Of a stretch of 64,000 bases of DNA, positions 35,322 through 44,200 are shown piece by piece. The stretch spans positions 303,557-367,556 of the forward strand of contig JAXLYO010000007.1 in NCBI GenBank assembly GCA_046351415.1. Reading direction: 5' to 3'. Position 1 is the first letter of the stretch, and each line of letters starts with the position of its first letter. A model generated the notes under the pieces. It saw only the letters and a list, made by a program, of their open reading frames with translations, had not been told where the DNA came from and did not search any database. Both the position numbers and the translations under genes were made by a program. The stretch is from JABFRG01 sp046351415 (GTDB lineage: Bacteria; Myxococcota_A; Polyangia; Polyangiales; Polyangiaceae).

Positions 35322-36341
35322 TCAGGGCGCCGTCGCCATGAAGTCCGCGACGAGCCCCGCGTGATCCGAGCCCCCGAGGCCCTTTTTCACCGCATCCTGG
35401 ACCACGCGCGTCGAGCCCTTGATGTGGCGTTCCGCATCGGAGCCCAGGACGACGAGGTGGTCGATGGCATATCCATTGCCACCAGAAAATTCCGTATTGG
35501 CCTCGGCAATGGAGAGATCTCTCAGCTCCGCGAGCACGAGCGCATTTCCGGCGACGATGGCGTTGATGGGCGGGGAGCCCGGAAAGTCGTTCAAGTCTCC
35601 GCCGAACACGATGAGACGGCCTGGACTGGCTGCGGCCCGCGCGAGCACGATCTTTCGAGCTTCGGTCGCTTCGCCGAGGCGGAGCACGGGGTCGTCGTCG
35701 GTCTTCGCTTTGAAGTGCGCGACGAAGACGGTGTAGAGCGTACCCTTCCGATCGAGGTCGACCTCGAGGAACTCGCGCGTGAACGACACGGTGCGATTGT
35801 CGGAGAGCTTGAACTTGTCTTGGCGGTGCGTGCGTACCGCGGCAATGGGATCCTTCGAGAGGATCGCGACGTCGACCGAGCCGTTGAAGTTCGTTTCGCC
35901 GATGTGCTTGTGGGGGTAGGTATTCGACAGCTTCGTCGAAAGCGTCTGGAGACAGGCGTCCTTTTCGATTTCTTGGAGCAGCACGACGTCCGCGCCGATC
36001 TTCCGCACACCGGCGGCGACTGCGTTTGCCTTGGCGTCATAGGCACTCGCGGAGAGCTGCTGCTCGTAGTCGCTCGCCGTGCACTGCCCGGTGTCGCAAG
36101 CCGTGTCGAAGAAGTTGCGAACGTTGTAGGTAGCGATGCGAACGGCACCGGCAGGCGGAGGCCCCGTGTCAGGTCCCGCATCGCTAAACGGTACTTCGCC
36201 GTCTGCCCCCTCGCCTGCGTCTTCGTCCTCCGAGCCGCCGGACGAGGTACTCGGAGAGTTGATGATGTTGCGGGTTTCGCAGCCAACCGCGAGCGCAGAG
36301 ACGAAACACGCCGCGGCGAGAATCGAAGAAAGGCGAAGCAT
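35322..36341 (-). CDS. Endonuclease/exonuclease/phosphatase-fold lipoprotein
   Basis: 339 residues. Signal peptide with lipobox SALAVGC, a Ser/Glu/Asp-rich linker, then the EEP fold: ATYNVRNFF, metal-binding Glu in VVLLQEIE, GGDLNDFPGSPP and GGSDHAGLVADF. All catalytic positions of the DNase I-like family are kept. It may cleave extracellular nucleic acid or a phosphoester at the cell surface; the substrate is inferred only from the family. Confidence 0.85.
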   Translation of the reverse strand: MLRLSSILAAACFVSALAVGCETRNIINSPSTSSGGSEDEDAGEGADGEVPFSDAGPDTGPPPAGAVRIATYNVRNFFDTACDTGQCTASDYEQQLSASAYDAKANAVAAGVRKIGADVVLLQEIEKDACLQTLSTKLSNTYPHKHIGETNFNGSVDVAILSKDPIAAVRTHRQDKFKLSDNRTVSFTREFLEVDLDRKGTLYTVFVAHFKAKTDDDPVLRLGEATEARKIVLARAAASPGRLIVFGGDLNDFPGSPPINAIVAGNALVLAELRDLSIAEANTEFSGGNGYAIDHLVVLGSDAERHIKGSTRVVQDAVKKGLGGSDHAGLVADFMATAP

Positions 36342-36432
36342 CTTGCCCGACTATAGCTCGCCATCGGGAAGGACGCACGCCGCACTTTCCGCGGGAGCTC
36401 AGGCAGAACCGCCTTCGCGGGCCGAGAAGACC

Positions 36433-37062
36433 CTACTTTTTCGCGCTTGCTCGCACGTCGGCGCCATCCAGAAACATCGTCGACAGGACCCACTCGTAGC
36501 GTCGGACGGCCTCCTCCGTGGCGGGCAGGCGACCCACGGCGAGAAGACAGGCCGTACCATGTACGGCAGACCACGCAGCGAATGCGAGGTCGCGCGACTT
36601 CATGTCGGTCCGAATGACGCCTGCGTTCTGGCCATCCCGCATGGCGCGCTCGAGCACCCGATAGCTCGCAGAGGCGCGCGTGTTCTCCGCGTCCACGGAC
36701 GACATCGGCCCCGCAAGGGCGAGGCGGAATGGGCTCGGGTAGTTCAAAGCAAACCGAATGTAGGCCACACCAATCCCGCGGATTCGCTCGCGGTGATCGG
36801 CGCCTGCTGCCTCGACAGCATCTCGCTCGGCAGTCGCCAAGCGCTCCAGCGCATCGACGACGAGCGCTTCGAGCAGTTCCGCCTTGTTCGCGAAATGTCG
36901 ATAGGGCGCCGTGTGCGTGACACCCGCATGGCGAGCGAGCTCCCGAAAACTGAAACGAAGATCGCCGTGCTCGGCGTAAAGCTCGTACGCCTTGTCGAGG
37001 AGTGCACGGCGAAGATTTCCGTGGTGGTAGGACGACCGTGCGATCGATGCAGCGGAACTCAT
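36433..37062 (-). CDS. TetR family transcriptional regulator
   Basis: 209 residues from ATG 37062, which has GGAGGGAGA just upstream. N-terminal HTH: YHHGNLRRALLDKAYELYAEHG, then FSFRELARHAGVTHTAPYRHFANKAELLEAL. The ligand-binding half is of the TetR_C type with MFLDGADV near the end. The start overlaps the JmjC gene's stop in an ATGA, so the two are co-expressed and the regulator may control the pair. Confidence 0.9.
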   Translation of the reverse strand: MSSAASIARSSYHHGNLRRALLDKAYELYAEHGDLRFSFRELARHAGVTHTAPYRHFANKAELLEALVVDALERLATAERDAVEAAGADHRERIRGIGVAYIRFALNYPSPFRLALAGPMSSVDAENTRASASYRVLERAMRDGQNAGVIRTDMKSRDLAFAAWSAVHGTACLLAVGRLPATEEAVRRYEWVLSTMFLDGADVRASAKK

Positions 37063-37967
37063 TCTCCCTCCCCACACATCGCGAGCACTTCGGAACGGAG
37101 CGCCCGCAGCCTCTCGTCGAGCACTTCGTCTGCCAGAGCTCGCTGGTACTCCGACCCCAGAACCCCGGTGGCCGGCATTCTCCAGGCTTCTTCCTTCATG
37201 ATGCGCTCGCGCAGTTCGTCTAGCAGCACATCGCCCCAGGTCTTCGACGCGAATGTGAGAGTGACGCCGAGGGAGTGAGTCACCGCTTGGGCTTCGTGCC
37301 ACGTGCCTCGGGGCAAGTACAGGACGGAACCGGGCGAGAGGGTGACCTTCCTTGCCGTCTTCGGCATCTCTTTGGGGAACGTACGTGCAATGACTTCGTG
37401 GCCAGGAACATGCGCGTAGAAGTTCGACGCCTCGGTCGGAAACCTGAACGTCGTGTTCGCAGCGTAGCGCCATCGCTTCCTTCCCTGCACTTGCAGCAAG
37501 AACGACTCCTGTGGGTCGAAGTGCATCACGGTGCGAGCTCCCGGTGGAGAAGCGTACACGTTGCAGCAGGCAATCGCCGGCGTACCGAGCGCAGCGCCCA
37601 TCGAGTCGAGGAAGGTGTCGATCCTAGGCGAGACGAGATTCAATCCGTCGACGACGATCGTCACGCCGCCGCCACGGTAGAGGCGCTTCGCATCCTGCGG
37701 CTCGATGCCGATGCTTTCGTGGCGACCGGTCGCGTCTTGAAACCAAGCGCGTACGGAGGTGTGCTTGTTTGCAGCTGCGACGTGATCGAGCAGTGCCTCC
37801 ACCGAGGCAAGCTCCGGAAGACCAGCGAGAGTGTCGAGTCGCGATAGCGGGCCATGCGCCACACAGGCTTCGCGTGCCCACTTCTGCTTCATGAATGCCG
37901 CTTCGCTCATCGGGCGGAGCATGTTCGCGAGGACGCTGGGCTCGGCATTCGTGCGTATCGACTTCAT
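37059..37967 (-). CDS. JmjC/cupin-type Fe(II) 2-oxoglutarate oxygenase
   Basis: 302 residues of the Cupin_4/JmjC superfamily that includes ribosomal-protein hydroxylases. The iron triad is complete: HFD in VMHFDPQESFLLQVQGRKRW (about residues 148-150) and the distal His in PRGTWHEA (about 222). Members hydroxylate proteins such as ribosomal subunits; here the substrate is unknown. It is the first gene of a pair with TetR, which may sense its product or substrate. Confidence 0.8.
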   Translation of the reverse strand: MKSIRTNAEPSVLANMLRPMSEAAFMKQKWAREACVAHGPLSRLDTLAGLPELASVEALLDHVAAANKHTSVRAWFQDATGRHESIGIEPQDAKRLYRGGGVTIVVDGLNLVSPRIDTFLDSMGAALGTPAIACCNVYASPPGARTVMHFDPQESFLLQVQGRKRWRYAANTTFRFPTEASNFYAHVPGHEVIARTFPKEMPKTARKVTLSPGSVLYLPRGTWHEAQAVTHSLGVTLTFASKTWGDVLLDELRERIMKEEAWRMPATGVLGSEYQRALADEVLDERLRALRSEVLAMCGEGE

Positions 37968-38116
37968 TGCAACCTACATCGTTCCGGGTCGAACCCTATT
38001 TATGCAACAGCTTCACGAGCCTGCAAGCGATCCCACACAGGACAATCTGCGAAGAACGCAAACATTAAGTTCGAAGAACTCGCGCGCGAGGCAACTCCCT
38101 GCGATAGAATCGCGTC

Positions 38117-39196
38117 GTGCACCGGACATTCGCATGGGCCGGCCTGACCTTCGCGTTCGCGACACTCGCGCTGTCCGGTGCGAGCTGCGGAACGCCCGAT
38201 CGTGCCTTGCACCGCGATGCGTCGCTCGCCGATGGCGGCGGTTCCGCGCGCCCCGACGCACGTGAGGACGGAGCCGGCGTTTCACCCGAGACGACGCTCC
38301 ACCTCGCATCAGGCAAAGTCGTACGCGGGCCACTCGCCGCGGTTTATGACCACTCCCTCTTCTGGGATGCGTCAGCACGAAAAACCTACGCGATGTTCGA
38401 CCCGACGAAGTTCGCGGCATACCCGTCTGACGGGACCCTGCAGTTCTTCCCATCGCAGGATATCGTGTCGGTCGAAGGTGTCGGCACCCCACCCGCCTCG
38501 TCATTCGTCGAGTTCCAGCGGAGAGAGGGCATCGTCCTCCACCGCCCTCCCCTCGAGGGCGTTTCGTACGTCATCCGCGGGAACGACGGGTATCACCTCG
38601 AGGAAGATGGCTACGGCAACTTCGCATGGGACCTCGTGCGTACGTTTCCAGATGGCTCACGCTTCAAGGGCAGCGGCGCCGCAAACTCCGACTACGCGAC
38701 GTGGAACGAGCCCGTCGTTCTGCCTTCTGCCGGCATCGTCATCGAGGTCGTCCGCTCGGCCCCGGACAATGCGCCGGGGGCCTACCCGGAAGGCGCCAGC
38801 AACAACTTCGTCGGCGTTTACCTCGGCGGGCACTATTACGTGTACATTCTCCATTTTCGCCAGAACACCATTCCGTCGATGGCTGACGGCACTTGCGAGC
38901 CCGTCGTCCCGGGAGTTCCGTGCGTCGAAGTCGGGGCCTACCTCCCGGAAGGTGCCTACCTGGGTCGCGCAGGAAACTCCGGCGTCACTCTGGAGCCGCA
39001 CGTGCACACGACGCTCCTCTACTACACGCTCGACCCTGAAGAGCCGCGCACGTGGAGCGTGCCGGGCGAGTTCACCGGGCTCTTCGTGGCGGATTCGGTT
39101 CAGCCTTCGTCCGGAATCGTCTTGCCGGGACCTTCGAAGCGCGTCGCCTACACCGTCCCCCGAACGGGGACCTTCATCTCTCACACCGCGTTCTAG
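38117..39196 (+). CDS. Lipoprotein with M23 (LytM)-like domain, first metal His replaced
   Basis: 359 residues from GTG 38117. Lipobox LSGASC, then an Asp/Gly-rich linker. The distal half follows the M23 peptidase plan: GNFAWDLV at the position of HxxxD, YYVYILHF at the place of the catalytic YxH, and GNSGVTLEPHVHTTL for the HxH metal motif. Asn replaces the first metal-binding His, so it is probably inactive or altered, perhaps binding peptidoglycan. Divergent from the JmjC gene. Confidence 0.65.
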   Translation: MHRTFAWAGLTFAFATLALSGASCGTPDRALHRDASLADGGGSARPDAREDGAGVSPETTLHLASGKVVRGPLAAVYDHSLFWDASARKTYAMFDPTKFAAYPSDGTLQFFPSQDIVSVEGVGTPPASSFVEFQRREGIVLHRPPLEGVSYVIRGNDGYHLEEDGYGNFAWDLVRTFPDGSRFKGSGAANSDYATWNEPVVLPSAGIVIEVVRSAPDNAPGAYPEGASNNFVGVYLGGHYYVYILHFRQNTIPSMADGTCEPVVPGVPCVEVGAYLPEGAYLGRAGNSGVTLEPHVHTTLLYYTLDPEEPRTWSVPGEFTGLFVADSVQPSSGIVLPGPSKRVAYTVPRTGTFISHTAF

Positions 39197-39376
39197 TCCG
39201 CCGCAGCGACGAGGCGACACTGTGGGCAGTCCTAACAACATCGCGGTGGCCGGCGCACTCGCCCCTTCATTTCTTCGTGAAGCGAGTGAACTGTGCTTGA
39301 CGGAAGAGCTTGGTGTCGGTGACCCTTGGTGTCCCTTCTCGCTTCGCGCCATCTTCATCCTCGAAAGGACTCCACC

Positions 39377-41500
39377 ATGCTTCGTCCCAATCGCAACCTT
39401 CTCGCTCTTCTAGGCGCTTCGGTCCTCGGCAGTCTCATCGCGTGCGGTGACGACGCATCCACGAGCTCGTCCAGCTCCGGCGGCGTCGCAGACAGCGGCT
39501 CGCCGGATACGGGCTCTTCTTCGTCGGGCGGCAAGGACGGCGGCACCGACGCGACGACTGCGACGCCCGAGATTCAAGTCAGTGCTCCGAGCAAGGCACA
39601 AACGACCGAGGACGGCGACAAGGTCACGTTCACGGTCGTGCTGAAGAGCAAGCCCACGGCCGACGTCAACATCGCCATCACGTCCGACAAGATCGCCGAG
39701 GGAACCGTCGACAAGGCAACTCTCACTTTCACCGCAGCGAACTTCGATACGCCGCAAACGGTCACCATCACGGGCGTGGACGACGAGGTCGACGACGGTG
39801 ACCAGGACTACAAGGTCGAGTTTGCGGTCACGTCGACGGACACGGGCTACAGCGCTCTCAAGCCCACCGCGATCGCCATGAAGAACATGGACAACGATAC
39901 GGCGGGCCTCATGGTCGGCATGCCGATGCCGAACAAGAACACGACCGAGAAGGGCGGCAAGGTCACGTTCACCGTGCGCCTCCGCACGAAGCCCTCGGCC
40001 GACGTCACGATCCCCGTTCTCAGCGACATGGTCACCGAAGGCACCGCCGACAAGGCAACCCTCACCTTCACCGCCGCCAACTACAAGACGGACCAAACCG
40101 TCACGGTGACTGGCGTCGACGAGAACGTAGCCGACATCGACCAAAACTACAGCGTCAAGCTCGGCAAGACGACGAGCGCCGACGCCGCCTACAAAGACCT
40201 CGAGGCGAAGGTCGACCTCACGAACATCGACGACGACAAGCCTGTGCAGGTCGTCGGCAACTGGGGCTCTACGTGCGTGCGCTTCGTCGATGGCAACGTC
40301 AAGTGCTGGGGACGCAACAACCGCGGCTGCCTCGGCTACGGCGACCTGAATCCGCGCGGCTTGGCGGCTGGGCAAATGGGAGCGGCCCTTCCCTTCGTGA
40401 ACTTCGGCACCGATCGCACCGTCAAAATGTTGGGTTCGAACATGCGCGGCGAAGGGCTCTTCTGCGCCATCTTCGATAACGACAAGATCAAGTGCTGGGG
40501 CGGAAACTACGTTGGGCAGCTCGGCTACGGCGACATCAACGATCGCGGCGACGGGCCCAACGAGATGGGAGACAATCTTCCTTTCGTCGACCTTGGCGCT
40601 GGCCGCACCGCCAAGGCGGTGACCTCCGGCGAGGCATCGACTTGCGCCATTCTCGACAACAACACCGTCAAGTGCTGGGGCTCGAGCAATGCTGGCCAGC
40701 TCGGCTACGGCGACACGAACAGCCGCGGCGACCAGCCCAACGAGATGGGAGACAATCTGCCTATCGTCAACCTAGGAGCGGGTCGTACAGCGAAAGCCAT
40801 CGCCGCGGGTTACCTTACGACGTGCGCCATTCTCGACAACGACAAGGTCAAATGCTGGGGTCTCAATGACGTGGGTCAACTTGGACTCGGCGACACGAAC
40901 AACCGCGGTGACCAAGCGAACGAGATGGGAGACAACCTTCCCTACGTCGACCTCGGCACGAACCGCACGGCAAAAGCCATTGTCGGAGCGTACCGTCACA
41001 ACTGCGCTCTGCTCGACGACAACACCGTCAAATGCTGGGGTGACGCTTCCACGGGAGTGCTAGGTCAGGGAAACACGACCAACCGAGGGAATGCGCCCAA
41101 TCAGATGGGCGACAACATGCCGATCGTCCCGCTTGGCGCGGGTCGTACGGCGACGGCCCTCTACTCGACCTGGCAAGGAGCATGCGCCATCCTCGACAAC
41201 AAGGCCACCAAGTGTTGGGGGCTCGCAGGCCAAGGCCAGCTCGGGACCGGTGATACGAATCAGCGCGGCGACAACCCGAACGAGATGGGAGACAATCTTC
41301 TTGCCATCGACCTCGGCGCCGGGCGCAACGCCGTCTCGCTCATGACGGGTACCCTCGCCCAATGCGCGATCCTCGACAACTTCGCGCTGAAGTGCTGGGG
41401 CTACAACAACGACGGACAGCTCGGGTACGGCGATCAAGTTCAGCGCGGCGACAATCCGAACGAGATGGGAGCCAATCTCCTTCCGATCGTCTTGAAGTAG
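39377..41500 (+). CDS. Secreted lipoprotein with beta-sandwich repeats and seven RCC1-like blades
   Basis: 707 residues from ATG 39377 (AAGGA 9 nt upstream). Lipobox LGSLIAC is followed by a Ser/Gly-rich linker. Two related beta-sandwich domains of about 100 residues follow (each with KVTFTV.L..KP.ADV and DKATLTFTAANY..DQTVTVTGVD), resembling Calx-beta. The C-terminal part is seven RCC1/regulator-of-condensation-like repeats of 60 residues, each with KCWG and GQLGYGD.N.RGD, which should close a seven-bladed propeller. Likely a surface binding protein. Confidence 0.85.
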   Translation: MLRPNRNLLALLGASVLGSLIACGDDASTSSSSSGGVADSGSPDTGSSSSGGKDGGTDATTATPEIQVSAPSKAQTTEDGDKVTFTVVLKSKPTADVNIAITSDKIAEGTVDKATLTFTAANFDTPQTVTITGVDDEVDDGDQDYKVEFAVTSTDTGYSALKPTAIAMKNMDNDTAGLMVGMPMPNKNTTEKGGKVTFTVRLRTKPSADVTIPVLSDMVTEGTADKATLTFTAANYKTDQTVTVTGVDENVADIDQNYSVKLGKTTSADAAYKDLEAKVDLTNIDDDKPVQVVGNWGSTCVRFVDGNVKCWGRNNRGCLGYGDLNPRGLAAGQMGAALPFVNFGTDRTVKMLGSNMRGEGLFCAIFDNDKIKCWGGNYVGQLGYGDINDRGDGPNEMGDNLPFVDLGAGRTAKAVTSGEASTCAILDNNTVKCWGSSNAGQLGYGDTNSRGDQPNEMGDNLPIVNLGAGRTAKAIAAGYLTTCAILDNDKVKCWGLNDVGQLGLGDTNNRGDQANEMGDNLPYVDLGTNRTAKAIVGAYRHNCALLDDNTVKCWGDASTGVLGQGNTTNRGNAPNQMGDNMPIVPLGAGRTATALYSTWQGACAILDNKATKCWGLAGQGQLGTGDTNQRGDNPNEMGDNLLAIDLGAGRNAVSLMTGTLAQCAILDNFALKCWGYNNDGQLGYGDQVQRGDNPNEMGANLLPIVLK
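40260..41500 (+). repeat. Tandem 180-bp coding repeats (RCC1 blades)
   Basis: The codons for KCWG occur at 40301, 40490, 40670, 40850, 41030, 41210 and 41390. The last five intervals are each exactly 180 bp and the first is 189 bp. DNA identity between units is high in the GACAAC..GTCAA.TGCTGGGG segment. Confidence 0.9.
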
Positions 41501-41523
41501 CCGCGTACTCCCGGTGACACGAG

Positions 41524-41566
41524 CGGGCACTTCCGACACGTTCGGGGGTGCCCGTCTTCGTTCTTG
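41524..41566. terminator. Hairpin between convergent genes
   Basis: Outer arms CGGGCAC (41524-41530) and GTGCCCG (41548-41554) enclose a smaller CCGA/TCGG hairpin. TCTTCGTTCTT follows on the + strand. It separates the RCC1 protein gene from the radical SAM gene. Confidence 0.6.
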
Positions 41567-41571
41567 GCAGT

Positions 41572-43398
41572 TCAGGAGACCGTGCGAAGTTTCAGCTTCT
41601 TGCCGCTGCCTTCTTGCTCCGGCACCTTCACGTAGGCGGAGGGCACTTCGCGCACCACGAACTCCTTGGTCCAGTCCGCGAAGTCGTCCGGCAGTGGGCC
41701 CGGCAACGTCGGCTGCACCGTTCGCTCGAGAAGCTGGAAGTCGTGCCGCACTTCGAGCGAGAGCGGCTCGCGACGCGCGTAGCCTCCGCTCTTGAACCAG
41801 GCGCGAGCGCGCTCGACGTTGCGAATGAGCGCGTGATGCTGCGGATCGACGCGCGCGGCCTCCGTGAAGAGGTCCATCATGGAGTCGAGCTCGCCTCTCG
41901 CGTACGCGATGCACGCGAGGTGATTGTAGGCCAGGCCCGGTAACGGATAGCCGAGCGCGAGTGCTTTGCGCACCTGGGATTCGGCCTCGTCGAACGCGCC
42001 CTCGCGATACAGCGCGGCGCCCAAATCCATGTAGGCCGCATGGTAGCCGGGCAGAAGCTCGAGCCGCGCCCTTGCCTGCGCGACGTCGTCGCGATGAAGG
42101 GAACGCAGGCCCTTGTTTCGGACGAACCAGTCGTTCAGGTACTCCGTCGTCTTCTCGTCCGCGTCGAACGGCGTCTTCAGCTCCTGGAAGTCTTCCCTGA
42201 AGTAAACCGAGCGATCGAGCCACTTTCGCTCCGCGTCATCGAAGTCGCGCGTACCCGGATAGATCGAGAGACACGAGAATACGTATTCGTGGGGCCGTGC
42301 CTTCTCGAGGAACGCCAGCGTCTCGTCGAAGCTCTCGATCGTCTCGCCTCGATTGCCGAGCATCATGTAGTAGCGCACTTTGATGCCGTAGCGCTTGGCG
42401 AGGTTCGTCGACTCGATGATCTCCGCAGGCGTGATCTTCTTGTCGATGGCATCGAGAATGCGCTGCGAGCCCGACTCGACCCCGAGGCTCAAGCGTTCGC
42501 ACCCCGCCAGTCGCATTTCGCGAAGCAATTCGTCGGTGAGGAGGTCGACGCGGGTATCACAGCTCCAAAAGAACCGGAGCTCGCGTCGACGAATTTCGCG
42601 ACACAGCTCGACGACGCGCTTCTTGTTCGTCGTAAAGGTATCGTCCTTCACTTGAATCATCTTCACGGGGAGCCGCGCCAGCACGGATTCGATCGCGTCG
42701 ACGACGTACTCGACCGAATTGGCACGAAAGCCCCTGCCCCAGCTCGTCTCTGCGCCGCAGAACGTGCAGGCCCAAGGACAGCCTCGTGAAGTCATGAGGA
42801 TATGCGTGTCGAAGTACGATTGAGGCGAAGGCAGAAGGTCGAGGTCTTTCACCTGCGAGCGCTCCGGTGCGAGTTGCACGGTGCCGTTCTCCGCACGAAA
42901 AGCCGTCCCTGCGATGTCGCGTAGAGGCTCGCCACGCCCGCGCTTCGAGAGGATCTCGACGAACGTTTCGTCCGCTTCCCCAACGCACACGAGGTCGATG
43001 GCGCTGCAGTGCACCATGAGTTCCTTCGCAAGCGGTGTTGCGTGAGGCCCGCCAACGACGACGAGCGCATTCGGAGAGAGAGCCTTGATCGCTCGCGCCA
43101 CCTCGCACACGCCGCGGCGGTTCGCGGTCCAGCAAGAGAGGCCATAGACGTCGGCCGAAAGGTCGCGCACGACGTCGACGACTTTGGACCAGGCGAAGTT
43201 CGACAGGTTGAGCACTTTGACTTCGTGCCCCGCCCGCTTCGAGATCGCCCCGAGCGCCAAGAGTCCGTAGGGCACTTGATAGAAGTCAGCGTCGAGATCG
43301 CCTTGCACGTACTCGGCGGGGGGGCCTCCCACGGCATAGGGAGGCTCTTCGGGAAGAGCGATTTTCCACGGCGGCGGATAGAGCAGCGCGACGCGCAT
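41572..43398 (-). CDS. B12-binding-domain radical SAM protein with TPR-like C-terminus
   Basis: 608 residues. The N-terminal cobalamin-binding-like domain (about 1-170) has SADVYGLSCWTANRR and VVVGGPHATPLAKELM. The radical SAM core carries the CxxxCxxC cluster motif in GCPWACTFCGA near 205-213, then the Elp3-like ERLSLGVESGSQRIL. Residues about 430-520 are TPR-like (GYHAAYMDLGAALYREGAFDEAESQVRKAL). Such class B enzymes methylate or rearrange unactivated carbons; the substrate is unknown. It lies alone, convergent with the RCC1 gene. Confidence 0.88.
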   Translation of the reverse strand: MRVALLYPPPWKIALPEEPPYAVGGPPAEYVQGDLDADFYQVPYGLLALGAISKRAGHEVKVLNLSNFAWSKVVDVVRDLSADVYGLSCWTANRRGVCEVARAIKALSPNALVVVGGPHATPLAKELMVHCSAIDLVCVGEADETFVEILSKRGRGEPLRDIAGTAFRAENGTVQLAPERSQVKDLDLLPSPQSYFDTHILMTSRGCPWACTFCGAETSWGRGFRANSVEYVVDAIESVLARLPVKMIQVKDDTFTTNKKRVVELCREIRRRELRFFWSCDTRVDLLTDELLREMRLAGCERLSLGVESGSQRILDAIDKKITPAEIIESTNLAKRYGIKVRYYMMLGNRGETIESFDETLAFLEKARPHEYVFSCLSIYPGTRDFDDAERKWLDRSVYFREDFQELKTPFDADEKTTEYLNDWFVRNKGLRSLHRDDVAQARARLELLPGYHAAYMDLGAALYREGAFDEAESQVRKALALGYPLPGLAYNHLACIAYARGELDSMMDLFTEAARVDPQHHALIRNVERARAWFKSGGYARREPLSLEVRHDFQLLERTVQPTLPGPLPDDFADWTKEFVVREVPSAYVKVPEQEGSGKKLKLRTVS

Positions 43399-43462
43399 GC
43401 ATCATCTATAGCAGACCGGGCTCCCTACCCCTCATGCGGATGAAATCGCCCGAGTCCGGGCC

Positions 43463-44158
43463 TCAGGCCGGCGGAGGAAGCTCACGTACGAAGACGACGA
43501 CGCGAAGGGCCGCTTCTTCCGCCGTGATGTCCGACGTGTCGATCAAGACCGCGTCGCTTGCCTGTCGGAGCGGCGCAATCGACCGTCGCTGATCTCGCTC
43601 GTCCCGCTCTCGAACCTCTTTCAGCGTCGACTCGAAGGTTGCGGGGTCACCCTTGAGGGCCAGTTCTGCGTGGCGGCGATGGGCCCGAACCTCGTCGCGC
43701 GCCGTCACGAAGAACTTGGCGGGAGCGTCCGGGAAGACGACCGTACCGATGTCCCGACCTTCGAGAACGACGGCCCCCGCCTTGCCCACTTCGCGTTGCA
43801 GCGCCACGAGGACGTCCCGGACGGCGGGGTGCTGAGAGACTTGGCTCGCTCCCCGTGCGATTTCCGGACTGCGGATCGCGTCGGACACGTCCTCCGAATC
43901 GAATACGACGCGAACACCTTCGCGCTTCTGTTCGAACGACAACTTGCCGGAAGCGAGCAGGTCGGTAAGCGTCCGCGCAACGGACGGACCGTCGTCGAGA
44001 GAAACGCCAAGCCTTCCCGCGACGAGAGCTGCGGTTCGGTACATCGCCCCCGTGTCGACCAACGTATAGGACAGTGCATCGGCGACCAGACGCGCGACCG
44101 TGCTTTTTCCGGCCCCGGCAGGACCGTCGATGGCAATGATGTGACCACGAGACGACAC
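43463..44158 (-). CDS. cmk: Cytidylate kinase
   Basis: 231 residues from GTG 44158. It phosphorylates CMP and dCMP. Walker A is DGPAGAGKST; also present are YTLVDTGAMYRT and the family motif VVLEGRDIGTVVFPDAPAKFFVTA. It follows the aroA-like gene by 42 bp, the usual aroA-cmk order, and closes the operon. Confidence 0.94.
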   Translation of the reverse strand: MSSRGHIIAIDGPAGAGKSTVARLVADALSYTLVDTGAMYRTAALVAGRLGVSLDDGPSVARTLTDLLASGKLSFEQKREGVRVVFDSEDVSDAIRSPEIARGASQVSQHPAVRDVLVALQREVGKAGAVVLEGRDIGTVVFPDAPAKFFVTARDEVRAHRRHAELALKGDPATFESTLKEVRERDERDQRRSIAPLRQASDAVLIDTSDITAEEAALRVVVFVRELPPPA

Positions 44159-44200
44159 GCGGCTCTTCTAGCGCAACGCTGTGAAAATGAGAATGGTCCT

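Noticed and set aside
40260..41500. Tandem repeats considered as a CRISPR array
   Set aside because: The units are 180 bp, in frame and encode RCC1 blades; there are no spacers.
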